Positions 6,531 through 12,802 of a stretch of 12,802 bases of DNA are shown one piece after another. Source of the DNA: JBOFDK01 sp051650305. Lineage in GTDB: Bacteria > Bacillota > Clostridia > Lachnospirales > Cellulosilyticaceae. The DNA lies in contig JBOFIT010000032.1 of assembly GCA_051650305.1 (NCBI GenBank), forward strand, positions 1 through 12,802. Direction: 5' to 3'. The notes beneath the pieces were generated by a model. That model worked only from the letters and a program-made list of their open reading frames with translations, was not told where the DNA came from and made no database searches. Position numbers and translations under genes: made by a program. Position 1 is the stretch's first letter, and each line of letters begins with the position of its first letter.

Positions 6531-6540
6531 ATGTTTATGC

Positions 6541-6561
6541 ATATTATATGCCGTATAATAT
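6541..6561. promoter_or_regulatory. Operator 2 for the padR operon (overlaps the promoter)
   Basis: The same 21-base palindrome as operator 1 with one changed base (T at 6549 in the left half) and a central C at 6551. It covers the -10 box and most of the spacer of the padR promoter, so binding here would exclude RNA polymerase. Confidence 0.72.
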
Positions 6562-6571
6562 TATAAGTCAA
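6543..6571 (-). promoter_or_regulatory. Sigma-A promoter of the padR operon
   Basis: On the minus strand TTGACT (6566-6571) and a perfect TATAAT (6543-6548) are separated by exactly 17 bases. Transcription should start near 6536, about 58 bases before the padR start codon. The -10 box and spacer lie inside one of the two palindromes. Confidence 0.85.
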
Positions 6572-6693
6572 CACAAATTAGATTTTTATCAGAATCTTTT
6601 TCTTTTATTCTCAAAACATAAGGAGGACTATTGCAAAAGGCCTCGCAACTTCACCTTTGCTTCCGTCTTAGTAAAAAAGGTCAGGCATGCAAA

Positions 6694-6723
6694 GGGCTGC
6701 TACACATCTTTGTGCAACAGCCC
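6694..6723 (-). terminator. Strong hairpin, possible terminator of the dfx operon
   Basis: Read on the minus strand, a 13-bp stem beginning GGGCTG and ending CAGCCC, with two G-U pairs and an AAGA loop, lies 13 bases after the stop of the 64-residue gene. Only three T follow directly; a run of six T comes about 16 bases later. It is well placed as a terminator but has a weak tail. Confidence 0.55.
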
Positions 6724-6736
6724 GCCCTATGCTACC

Positions 6737-6931
6737 CTATTCATTCGCCTCTTTTTTATCTCCTGACGTTTGTGCCATTTCTATTTGAAGCTTCTGAATC
6801 TCTAGTTGTACTTTTTTCTTATAAAGTCCTAGCGCCTGTATCCCTCTAATCATCAATACAATTAAAGAAACACCTCCTACTAAGTAAATCCCTAACATCA
6901 CAAGCATTTGTATTTGAAACATGATTTCCAT
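6737..6931 (-). CDS. Small single-pass membrane protein with coiled-coil tail
   Basis: A 64-residue protein with one membrane segment at about residues 9-29 (MLVMLGIYLVGGVSLIVLMI), then RGIQALGLYKKK and an amphipathic, probably coiled-coil helix (VQLEIQKLQIEMAQ) ending in a charged tail. I do not recognise a family. The start is uncertain: the ATG at 6931 lies only one base from AGGGAG, while the in-frame ATG three codons later (6922) has better spacing from it and would give 61 residues. It begins 34 bases after the desulfoferrodoxin gene on the same strand with no terminator between, so the two are probably one transcript. A strong hairpin follows it. No function can be proposed beyond a membrane location. 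Confidence 0.7.
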   Translation of the reverse strand: MEIMFQIQMLVMLGIYLVGGVSLIVLMIRGIQALGLYKKKVQLEIQKLQIEMAQTSGDKKEANE

Positions 6932-6965
6932 TCTCCCTACCCTCTTTTCTTGTGTTCTTCTTTTT

Positions 6966-7352
6966 CTAAGCTTCTACTTTCCAAAGACCATGAAGGTTAC
7001 AATAAGCATAAGCTGCTACAAGTTCATCGCCATCCGTTAGTGCAAAGCTTGCTTTTGGCTCCCCATCTACTGGTAGACACTTACGCTGTGCCCCTTCTTT
7101 TGTCTGTATGTATACCCATGCAATATGATGTGCTTCTGCCATAGGGTGTGCTACACTCCCTACCATTACTTCTACTACATTACCTACTACACTTACAACT
7201 GGTATGTGCTTCTCGGTAGCTGCTTCTTGTGTATTTGCTACAACTTCTGTCATTGCCTCACCACAGCACATAAGCTTTGCACCTGTATGCTTGATTGTCC
7301 CTACAAAATTACCACAACGTTTGCAAATAAAAAACTTTTGATTATTACACAT
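6966..7352 (-). CDS. dfx: Desulfoferrodoxin (superoxide reductase, two iron centres)
   Basis: At 128 residues it has the normal length of a class I (2Fe) desulfoferrodoxin. The N-terminal desulforedoxin domain has all four cysteines for the FeS4 centre: C10 and C13 (ICKRCG) and the adjacent pair C29-C30 (LMCCGEAM). The C-terminal neelaredoxin domain has the active-site ligands H49 (after E47 in EKHIPVV), H69 and H75 (AHPMAEAHH), C118 and H121 (YCNLHGLW). The cytoplasmic enzyme reduces superoxide to hydrogen peroxide without releasing oxygen, taking electrons from rubredoxin or a similar donor; it protects anaerobes from oxygen exposure. AGAGGAGGG precedes the start at good spacing. A 17-bp palindrome lies upstream. 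A small membrane-protein gene follows on the same strand. Confidence 0.97.
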   Translation of the reverse strand: MCNNQKFFICKRCGNFVGTIKHTGAKLMCCGEAMTEVVANTQEAATEKHIPVVSVVGNVVEVMVGSVAHPMAEAHHIAWVYIQTKEGAQRKCLPVDGEPKASFALTDGDELVAAYAYCNLHGLWKVEA

Positions 7353-7405
7353 AATACTTACCCTCCTCTTTAAATTTAAACTACTTATACACTTTTATTT
7401 TATCA

Positions 7406-7422
7406 TATTATTCAGAATAATA
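7406..7422. promoter_or_regulatory. 17-bp palindrome upstream of dfx, possible operator
   Basis: TATTATTC (7406-7413), a central A, then its exact reverse complement (7415-7422), 54 bases before the dfx start codon. On the minus strand a -10-like TATGAT occupies 7402-7407, so the palindrome would overlap the spacer of a dfx promoter. I see no good -35 box. The 7-1-7 shape recalls Fur/PerR-type sites but the base pattern is not the PerR consensus. Confidence 0.45.
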
Positions 7423-7442
7423 ATTGCTCACTTTGTAATCTT

Positions 7443-8159
7443 TTATTGAATTTCTGAGATTTGATATAAATTATCCAAAAGCCACCCTGTATTCCCCATT
7501 GTTATCTTGGTTCCACAGGCCGGACAGTATGGGTGCTTAACCACATCCACCCTATCTCCGCACTTTTCACAAACGACTGTATAGAACACTTCTTGCTCAG
7601 TGCAATGTGCTTTGTTTCTAATAAAAGTCAGGCGTTGCGTCGTCCATTCCGCCAGAGGTTTTTCATCTTTGATACGCTTATTATTTTTTAGCTTTCGTAT
7701 GCTAGTCATTTGAAGGTTCTCATACGCTACATCGATGTATTCGTCTGATAAATCCTGTCTATAATCTACTATCTTAACATTGCCACTTAGAACGATGGTT
7801 ATATCTTTATAGCACTTCATCGCCTTCAAATCCTCTATCTGATACGCATGTATACTGTACATATGGTCTGTCTCTAGCGGCCGCAGTATCCCCGCATCCG
7901 CTTTCAATGTACCGCTATAGATCGCCTCTAAGACCTTAACTGCGTATTCTAAAAAGTACGCTTCTTTAAAGTGTGTATCTCTCTTTTTTAGCAACTGCAG
8001 TTCTGCTGGATAGGTTGTTGTATTTATTTTAGGTTTTTCCATCTCACAGTCTTGTTGTCTAAGTCTTGCATCTTTCGTTGTATCAAATCCCAAGATATAA
8101 GCAAATGCAATGATAATTGCTATTGGCCAAGTTAAAAATATATAAAATGCAGCACCCAT
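7443..8159 (-). CDS. Membrane protein with Tim44-like domain and zinc ribbon (second of pair)
   Basis: A 238-residue protein with one N-terminal membrane segment (residues about 4-24, FYIFLTWPIAIIIAFAYIL), a Tim44-like alpha+beta region at about 62-185 (DTHFKEAYFLEYAVKVLEAIYSG, then ITIVLSGNVKIVDYRQD and a closing LTFIRN strand), and a C-terminal zinc ribbon with C197, C200, C212 and C215 (VCEKCG...YCPACG). The domain order matches the gene just upstream, from which it probably arose by duplication and divergence. Its ATG directly follows the TAG of that gene, with AGGGGGA inside the upstream gene as ribosome binding site, so the two are translationally coupled. Bacterial Tim44-like proteins are poorly understood; no enzymatic motif is visible. 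The fold call is by pattern only. Confidence 0.72.
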   Translation of the reverse strand: MGAAFYIFLTWPIAIIIAFAYILGFDTTKDARLRQQDCEMEKPKINTTTYPAELQLLKKRDTHFKEAYFLEYAVKVLEAIYSGTLKADAGILRPLETDHMYSIHAYQIEDLKAMKCYKDITIVLSGNVKIVDYRQDLSDEYIDVAYENLQMTSIRKLKNNKRIKDEKPLAEWTTQRLTFIRNKAHCTEQEVFYTVVCEKCGDRVDVVKHPYCPACGTKITMGNTGWLLDNLYQISEIQ

Positions 8160-9056
8160 CTAAATCCCCCTATACTCCTGTAATTCAATGACATCCTCTT
8201 CGATTGCCTCAATACACCAATTGAATTTATCTGAACTGACTAACTCCCCACAATACTCACAAATCCCCTTCAAATCTATCTTCAATGGTGCACCGCAGCA
8301 TGGACAGCTCTCCACATCAAAATGGTCACTATCTTTACTTGTCTTTGTCCCCTTCGTTCTTCCACAGATAATATGTACCTTCTTCACTAGCTTTTGGGTC
8401 GGTGTTCCTTGTACAATTTTCTTAGAATCTCTCCGTTCCACATATTCTCTGCCCTCTACCATGAGTTCGACATAGATGTATTCTTTCTCACCTTTCACTT
8501 CATAAGCATACGGTGTTAGTTGAGTAATACACATATTCTTAAATTGCCATGCAAAGTTATTTTCTTTTCTTTTTTCTATTTGCTTCACATATGCATCCAC
8601 AAGACTAGGCTCTACTAGCACTCTAAGTACCCTCTCATTCTCTTCTTTTAAGGCTTGCTGAAGCATCAAATACATCTTACGTATACGAATGATAAACTTA
8701 TCCTTTGAAAACCCTATGTCATGCTTTTTAAGTTCCTTAAAGTCTTCATCGATCTTATTGATGTGTGGTAACTTTTCTTCATAGAGTTGCTTACGTTTCT
8801 TTATCTTTCTACGATTGCCTCTTGATTCTATAGTGGCATAGATGATACTTATGACCATTACTCCAAGCGCTAAAAAGTAGCTAGTAACATACCACTTCAT
8901 CAACCATTCTTCTTCATCCTGAGGCACCAGCTCATAATAACTTATAGGATTCTCGCCACTTAGTACAATAATCCCCATACAGATAGTTCCCATAAATGCT
9001 GCCATCATAGATGCACCCATCAGAAAAGCTACACATTTTGTTATAAAACTTCTCAT
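8160..9056 (-). CDS. Membrane protein with Tim44-like domain and zinc ribbon (first of pair)
   Basis: A 298-residue protein with two N-terminal membrane segments (residues about 8-32 and 55-76), then a strongly basic stretch (RGNRRKIKKRKQ, 79-90). A Tim44-like region follows at about 103-232 (FSKDKFIIRIRKMYLMLQQALKEENERVLRVLV resembles the opening helices, FKNMCITQLTPYAYEV the first strand). The C-terminus has a zinc ribbon with C251, C254, C266 and C269 (CPCCGAPL...CEYCGELV), whose style is typical of Firmicute Tim44-like zinc-ribbon proteins. The start has GGGGGGAG 5 bases upstream. It heads a two-gene operon with a related protein. The role is unknown; membrane anchoring with the globular part in the cytoplasm is the likely arrangement, given the basic stretch after the second segment. 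Confidence 0.75.
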   Translation of the reverse strand: MRSFITKCVAFLMGASMMAAFMGTICMGIIVLSGENPISYYELVPQDEEEWLMKWYVTSYFLALGVMVISIIYATIESRGNRRKIKKRKQLYEEKLPHINKIDEDFKELKKHDIGFSKDKFIIRIRKMYLMLQQALKEENERVLRVLVEPSLVDAYVKQIEKRKENNFAWQFKNMCITQLTPYAYEVKGEKEYIYVELMVEGREYVERRDSKKIVQGTPTQKLVKKVHIICGRTKGTKTSKDSDHFDVESCPCCGAPLKIDLKGICEYCGELVSSDKFNWCIEAIEEDVIELQEYRGI

Positions 9057-9150
9057 CCTACTCCCCCCTTCTTATTTAATGATATCATGTTTTTAGAATA
9101 TTCAATACTTTTATTGTTGCTTATTTGGTCTTCTCCCCATATTTTTCTCC

Positions 9151-9179
9151 TTTACAATCCGACATTTTCCTCTTATAAT
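9151..9179 (+). promoter_or_regulatory. Sigma-A promoter of the T-box/ileS transcript
   Basis: TTTACA (9151-9156) and a perfect TATAAT (9174-9179) are separated by exactly 17 bases. Transcription should start near 9186, giving a leader of about 344 bases before ileS. Confidence 0.85.
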
Positions 9180-9216
9180 ATGAATTAAATTTATATAGTT
9201 ATAAATCTAAACACAA

Positions 9217-9467
9217 TGAAAAGGTCAAGTAGTATTTTTGATGCGTCCTAGCGAGTGGGGAAGGTGCAAGCCCATACGATAGAAAATACGAAAAATCCCC
9301 TTGGAGTGGCAGACCGAAAACTTAAGTAGGCTCTGACGGCATTCTCCCGTTAACACGAGAAAAGGTATAACGAGTGGCCCTTTGGGCAAATCAGGTGGTA
9401 CCGCGGAAGATTTAGCATATTTATGCCCCTTTCGTCCTGTTTTTTACGTGGACGTAGGGGCTTTTTT
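9217..9467 (+). promoter_or_regulatory. Isoleucine T-box riboswitch controlling ileS
   Basis: This 5' leader senses uncharged tRNA-Ile and stops transcription when the tRNA is aminoacylated. The T-box sequence GGTGGTACCGCGG is at 9394-9406, and its TGGT bulge (9396-9399) is complementary to an ACCA tRNA end, as expected for tRNA-Ile with discriminator A. Stem I is marked by GGTGCAAGCC at 9263-9272. The likely specifier codon is ATC (Ile) at 9295-9297 in the loop before CCCTTGGAGTGGC; its identity is supported by the gene downstream. The terminator hairpin that competes with the antiterminator is at 9425-9467. Together with the terminator-to-gene spacer, the leader accounts for the gene-free stretch upstream of ileS. 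Confidence 0.93.
9425..9467 (+). terminator. T-box conditional terminator
   Basis: GCCCC (9425-9429) pairs with GGGGC (9457-9461) and CGTCC (9433-9437) with GGACG (9450-9454), followed by six T (9462-9467). The 5' arm is also available to the antiterminator, the usual T-box switch. Confidence 0.9.
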
Positions 9468-9529
9468 ATATTTCTTTAGCATCTTGTCCACACTATTATC
9501 AATGACCCACAAAACTTAGGAGGTAGATT

Positions 9530-12500
9530 ATGTACAAAAAAGTAGATACCAACCTGAACTTCGTAGACCGCGAGCAAGAGGTCCTGAAGTTCTGGAAAGA
9601 AAACAATGTATTCGAAGAATCAATCAAAGCAAGAGAAGGCGCACCAGTCTTCACCTTCTATGATGGCCCACCAACTGCAAATGGTAAGCCACATATCGGC
9701 CATATCTTAACACGTGTTATCAAGGATATCATCCCTCGTTACCGTACAATGAAAGGGTACAAAGTACTTCGTAAAGCTGGATGGGATACACACGGTCTTC
9801 CAGTAGAGCTTGAAGTAGAAAAAGTACTTGGTATCAGTGGTAAGCCACAAATCGAAGAGTACGGTGTAGAAGACTTCATCACTAAGTGTAAAGAAAGTGT
9901 TTGGAAGTACCAAAGCGAGTGGGAGAAAATGTCTGACCGCGTTGGTTACTGGGTAGATATGGAGAATCCATATGTTACTTACCACAACAACTACATCGAG
10001 TCTGTATGGTGGTCTCTTCGCCAAATTTGGGATAAAGACCTTATCTATAAAGGCCACAAAATCGTACCTTACTGCCCAAGATGTGGAACATCTCTTTCAT
10101 CTCACGAAGTAGCTCAAGGTTACAAAGATCTTAAAGATCAAACAGCTATCGCTAAGTTCAAAGTAGTAGGTGAAGAAAACACTTACCTTCTCGCTTGGAC
10201 AACAACACCTTGGACACTTCCATCAAACGTTGCACTTTGTGTAAATCCAACTGAAAACTACGTAACAGTAGATGTTGCTGGTACAAAATACATCTTAGCT
10301 GAAGCACTTGTAGCAAGTGTATTTGATGCTGAAGAAGCTACTGTTGTAAATACTGTAAAAGGTACAGAGCTTTGTGGCACAAGCTACGAACCACTCTTCG
10401 ACTTCGTAACACCAGACAAAAAAGCTTACTTCGTCGTAGCAGATAACTACGTTACAATGTCAGACGGTACAGGTATCGTACACATCGCACCAGCATTCGG
10501 TGAAGATGATGCAAGAATCGGTCGTGAAAATGACCTTCCATTCGTACAACTTGTAAACGAGCAAGGTTACTTCACACCAGAAGTTGCTGACTGGCAAGAT
10601 ATCTTCGTAAAAGATGCTGACCCAGCTATCCTTAAGTGGCTAGAAGAAAACAACAAACTCTTCAAAGCTGCACCATACGAGCATAGCTACCCACACTGTT
10701 GGAGATGTGATACACCACTTCTTTACTACGCACGCGACACATGGTTCATCTCTATGTCAAAAGTACGTGAAAAATTAGTAGCAAACAACAATACAGTAAA
10801 CTGGATGCCACCATCTATCGGTGAGGGTCGCTTCGGAAACTTCCTTGAAGGCGTAATCGACTGGGGTCTTTCTCGTTCACGTTACTGGGGTACACCACTT
10901 CCTATCTGGGAATGTCAGTGTGGCCACACACACCTTATCGGTAGCATCGAAGAATTAAAAGCAATGAGTTCTGACTGTCCTGAAGACATCGAGCTTCACA
11001 AACCATACATCGACAACGTACACCTTAACTGTCCAAAGTGTAACAGCACAATGACACGTGTAGAAGACGTTATCGACTGTTGGTATGATAGTGGTTCTAT
11101 GCCATTCGCACAACTTCACTACCCATTCGAAAACAAAGAAGTATTCGAACAAAACTACCCAGCTGACTTCATCTCTGAAGCAGTAGACCAAACACGTGGA
11201 TGGTTCTACACACTTATGGCTATCTCTACACTTATCTTCGATAAAGCGCCATACAAAAACGTTATCGTACTTGGTCACGTAGGTGACAAAGACGGTATCA
11301 AGATGAGTAAGCACAAAGGTAATGTAGTCGATCCTTGGACAGTACTTGATGCACAAGGTGCAGATGCTGTACGTTGGTACTTCTACTCTGCAAGTGCTCC
11401 ATGGTTACCAAGCCGTTTCAGTGGTGACAACGTATCTGAAGCACAACGTAAGTTCATGGGTACATTCTGGAATACTTACGCATTCTACGTACTTTATGCA
11501 AATATCGATAAATTCAACCCAACACAGTACACACTTGACTACACATCACTTAATATGATGGATAAATGGGTACTTTCAAAACTCAATACACTTGTAAAGA
11601 GTGTGGATGAGCACTTAGAAAACTACCGCATCTTCGAAGCTTCTCGTGAAATGCAAGACTTCATCGATGATGTATCTAACTGGTATGTACGTCGTAGCCG
11701 TGAGCGTTTCTGGCAAAGCGATATGCCTCAAGATAAAGTAAACGCTTACATGACACTTTACACAGTACTTGAAACACTTTCAAAAATTGCTGCACCATTC
11801 GTACCATTTATGGCAGAAGAAATATACCAAAACATCGTACGTACAAATGATGCTTCAGCACCAACAAGTGTTCACTTCTGTGACTTCCCAGCAGTTCACG
11901 AAGAAATGATTGATAAAGACCTTGAAAAGCACATGGATAGCGTACTTCAAATCGTAGTACTTGGCCGTGCTTGCCGTAGTGAATCAAACATCAAGAACCG
12001 TCAACCTATCGGTAAGATGTATGTAGGTGCTACAGAAGTTCTTCCTGAAGACTTCTCTTCAATCATCGCTGAAGAACTTAATGTTAAAGCAGTAGAATTC
12101 ACTACTGATGCTAGTGGTTACATCTCTTATGCATTCAAACCACAAATGCGTACACTTGGACCAAAATACGGTAAAGTGCTTAATGCCATCCGTACAGCAC
12201 TTACAGAGCTTGATGGTAGTGCAGCAATGGATGAACTTAACACGACAGGTGTTCTTAAACTTACTATCGAAGGTGAAGTCATCGAACTTACAAAAGAAGA
12301 CTTACTCATCTCTACAGCTCAAAAAGAAGGTTTCGTAGCACAGTCAGAAGGTGGATTCACAGCTGTACTTGATACACAACTTACAGATGAGCTTATCGAG
12401 GAAGGTTTCGTACGTGAGATCATCTCTAAGATTCAAACTATGAGAAAAGAAGCTGACTTCGAAGTACAAGACCATATCCTTGTAGCTTACAAAGACAATG

Positions 12501-12652
12501 CTAAAATTGCTGATATCATGTCTCGCAACAATGCTGAAATCGGCAGTGAAGTACTTGCAAACAGCGTAACTGAAGGAAACCTTGAAGGTGGTTACGAAAA
12601 AGCTTGGAAAGTAAACGGCGAAGACGTAACACTTACTGTTAAACGCGCTTAA
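9530..12652 (+). CDS. ileS: Isoleucyl-tRNA synthetase, long (type 2-like) form
   Basis: This 1040-residue class I synthetase charges tRNA-Ile with isoleucine in the cytoplasm. The signature HIGH is at residues 55-58 (PPTANGKPHIGHI) and the second signature reads KMSKH at 591-595. The inserted CP1 editing domain, which removes mischarged valine, includes the threonine-rich WTTTPWTLPSN (223-233) and later GTGIVHIAPAFGEDD. Metal-binding CxxC pairs occur at C182/C185, C390/C393 and in the CQCG...CPKC segment near 465-507; there is no C-terminal zinc finger like that of the roughly 920-residue B. subtilis-type enzyme. Length and motifs place it in the eukaryote-like IleRS2 clade, whose members generally resist mupirocin (inference). 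AGGAGG (9518-9523) is 6 bases before the ATG. Expression is set by the T-box upstream; a terminator follows. Confidence 0.98.
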   Translation: MYKKVDTNLNFVDREQEVLKFWKENNVFEESIKAREGAPVFTFYDGPPTANGKPHIGHILTRVIKDIIPRYRTMKGYKVLRKAGWDTHGLPVELEVEKVLGISGKPQIEEYGVEDFITKCKESVWKYQSEWEKMSDRVGYWVDMENPYVTYHNNYIESVWWSLRQIWDKDLIYKGHKIVPYCPRCGTSLSSHEVAQGYKDLKDQTAIAKFKVVGEENTYLLAWTTTPWTLPSNVALCVNPTENYVTVDVAGTKYILAEALVASVFDAEEATVVNTVKGTELCGTSYEPLFDFVTPDKKAYFVVADNYVTMSDGTGIVHIAPAFGEDDARIGRENDLPFVQLVNEQGYFTPEVADWQDIFVKDADPAILKWLEENNKLFKAAPYEHSYPHCWRCDTPLLYYARDTWFISMSKVREKLVANNNTVNWMPPSIGEGRFGNFLEGVIDWGLSRSRYWGTPLPIWECQCGHTHLIGSIEELKAMSSDCPEDIELHKPYIDNVHLNCPKCNSTMTRVEDVIDCWYDSGSMPFAQLHYPFENKEVFEQNYPADFISEAVDQTRGWFYTLMAISTLIFDKAPYKNVIVLGHVGDKDGIKMSKHKGNVVDPWTVLDAQGADAVRWYFYSASAPWLPSRFSGDNVSEAQRKFMGTFWNTYAFYVLYANIDKFNPTQYTLDYTSLNMMDKWVLSKLNTLVKSVDEHLENYRIFEASREMQDFIDDVSNWYVRRSRERFWQSDMPQDKVNAYMTLYTVLETLSKIAAPFVPFMAEEIYQNIVRTNDASAPTSVHFCDFPAVHEEMIDKDLEKHMDSVLQIVVLGRACRSESNIKNRQPIGKMYVGATEVLPEDFSSIIAEELNVKAVEFTTDASGYISYAFKPQMRTLGPKYGKVLNAIRTALTELDGSAAMDELNTTGVLKLTIEGEVIELTKEDLLISTAQKEGFVAQSEGGFTAVLDTQLTDELIEEGFVREIISKIQTMRKEADFEVQDHILVAYKDNAKIADIMSRNNAEIGSEVLANSVTEGNLEGGYEKAWKVNGEDVTLTVKRA

Positions 12653-12673
12653 GCGTAAGCACTATTCTTTCTA

Positions 12674-12730
12674 ACACATAAAAAAATACTGGCACATCTA
12701 TAAGTGTCAGTATTTTTTTATGTGTTTTTT
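12674..12730 (+). terminator. Rho-independent terminator after ileS, probably bidirectional
   Basis: A 22-bp stem with one G-U pair joins 12674-12695 to 12704-12725 around an 8-base loop. Its core is ATACTGGCAC paired with GTGTCAGTAT, flanked by an A run on the left arm and a T run on the right, so it can work on both strands. More T follow on the plus strand. Confidence 0.9.
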
Positions 12731-12760
12731 ACTTTTTTTGTAAGTAGTTGTATTTTTTGC

Positions 12761-12789
12761 TAGACCTTACTCTCACTCTTTTATATAAT
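12761..12789 (+). promoter_or_regulatory. Possible promoter for the gene beyond the window
   Basis: TAGACC (12761-12766) and a perfect TATAAT (12784-12789) are 17 bases apart. The -35 box matches only four of six positions and no gene is visible before the window ends, so this is tentative. Confidence 0.4.
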
Positions 12790-12802
12790 AAGATAGCTTA
12801 TG

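Noticed and set aside
6631..6657. Short dyads around GCAAAAGG/CCTTTGC between the padR promoter and the dfx operon hairpin
   Set aside because: They are short and imperfect with no T tract, and there is no gene placement that gives them a clear role.
6548..6766. Plus-strand ORF across the padR promoter region
   Set aside because: It covers AT-rich operator DNA and has no ribosome binding site or protein-like pattern.
6631..6849. Plus-strand ORF starting at TTG 6631 with AGGAGG just upstream
   Set aside because: The ribosome binding site looks good. However, the frame runs through the hairpin at 6694-6723 and antisense to the better-supported small membrane protein, and its product has no plausible composition or family.
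10955..11356. Minus-strand ORFs inside ileS
   Set aside because: The strong codon bias of ileS opens antisense frames; the products are Cys/Val-rich and unlike real proteins.

Overview
The window looks like the chromosome of a low-GC anaerobic Firmicute, most likely a clostridial or Lachnospiraceae-type bacterium. The grounds are AT-rich intergenic DNA with near-consensus sigma-A promoters, strong purine-rich ribosome binding sites, a T-box leader, a desulfoferrodoxin (an anaerobe's superoxide reductase), and a PadR / DUF1700 / DUF4097 operon. This placement is inference; no rRNA or other phylogenetic marker is present except ileS.

Layout from left to right. (1) About 2-1248: an apparently intact IS3-family, IS150-group insertion sequence with orfA, orfB, a -1 frameshift site, matching terminal repeats and a complete DDE triad. 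Its ends carry the two halves of a promoter that would form on a circular intermediate. A short stretch to its right resembles the end of a second, related element. (2) 1320-3116, minus strand: a tightly packed operon of an ECF sigma factor, a membrane-anchored anti-sigma factor and a small multi-pass membrane protein, driven from a sigma-A-like promoter at about 3159-3187. (3) 3265-4623, plus strand: a MATE efflux transporter ending in a strong terminator. (4) 4696-6477, minus strand: padR, a DUF1700 membrane protein and a DUF4097 repeat protein, overlapping end to start. Their promoter is overlapped by two 21-bp palindromes, a likely autoregulation device. (5) 6737-7352, minus strand: desulfoferrodoxin followed by a 61-64 residue membrane/coiled-coil protein. 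(6) 7443-9056, minus strand: two related membrane proteins, each with a Tim44-like region and a C-terminal zinc ribbon. (7) 9151-12725, plus strand: promoter, isoleucine T-box leader, ileS (long type-2-like isoleucyl-tRNA synthetase) and terminator. A possible promoter for the next gene closes the window.

Most of the window is housekeeping or envelope-stress gene content arranged in short operons with readable control signals. The best-supported observations beyond plain annotation are the frameshift and circle-junction signals of the insertion sequence, the exact 19-residue repeat of the DUF4097 protein, and the paired operators at the padR promoter. I found no CRISPR array, tRNA, rRNA or phage module, and nothing I would call a clearly new biological system.
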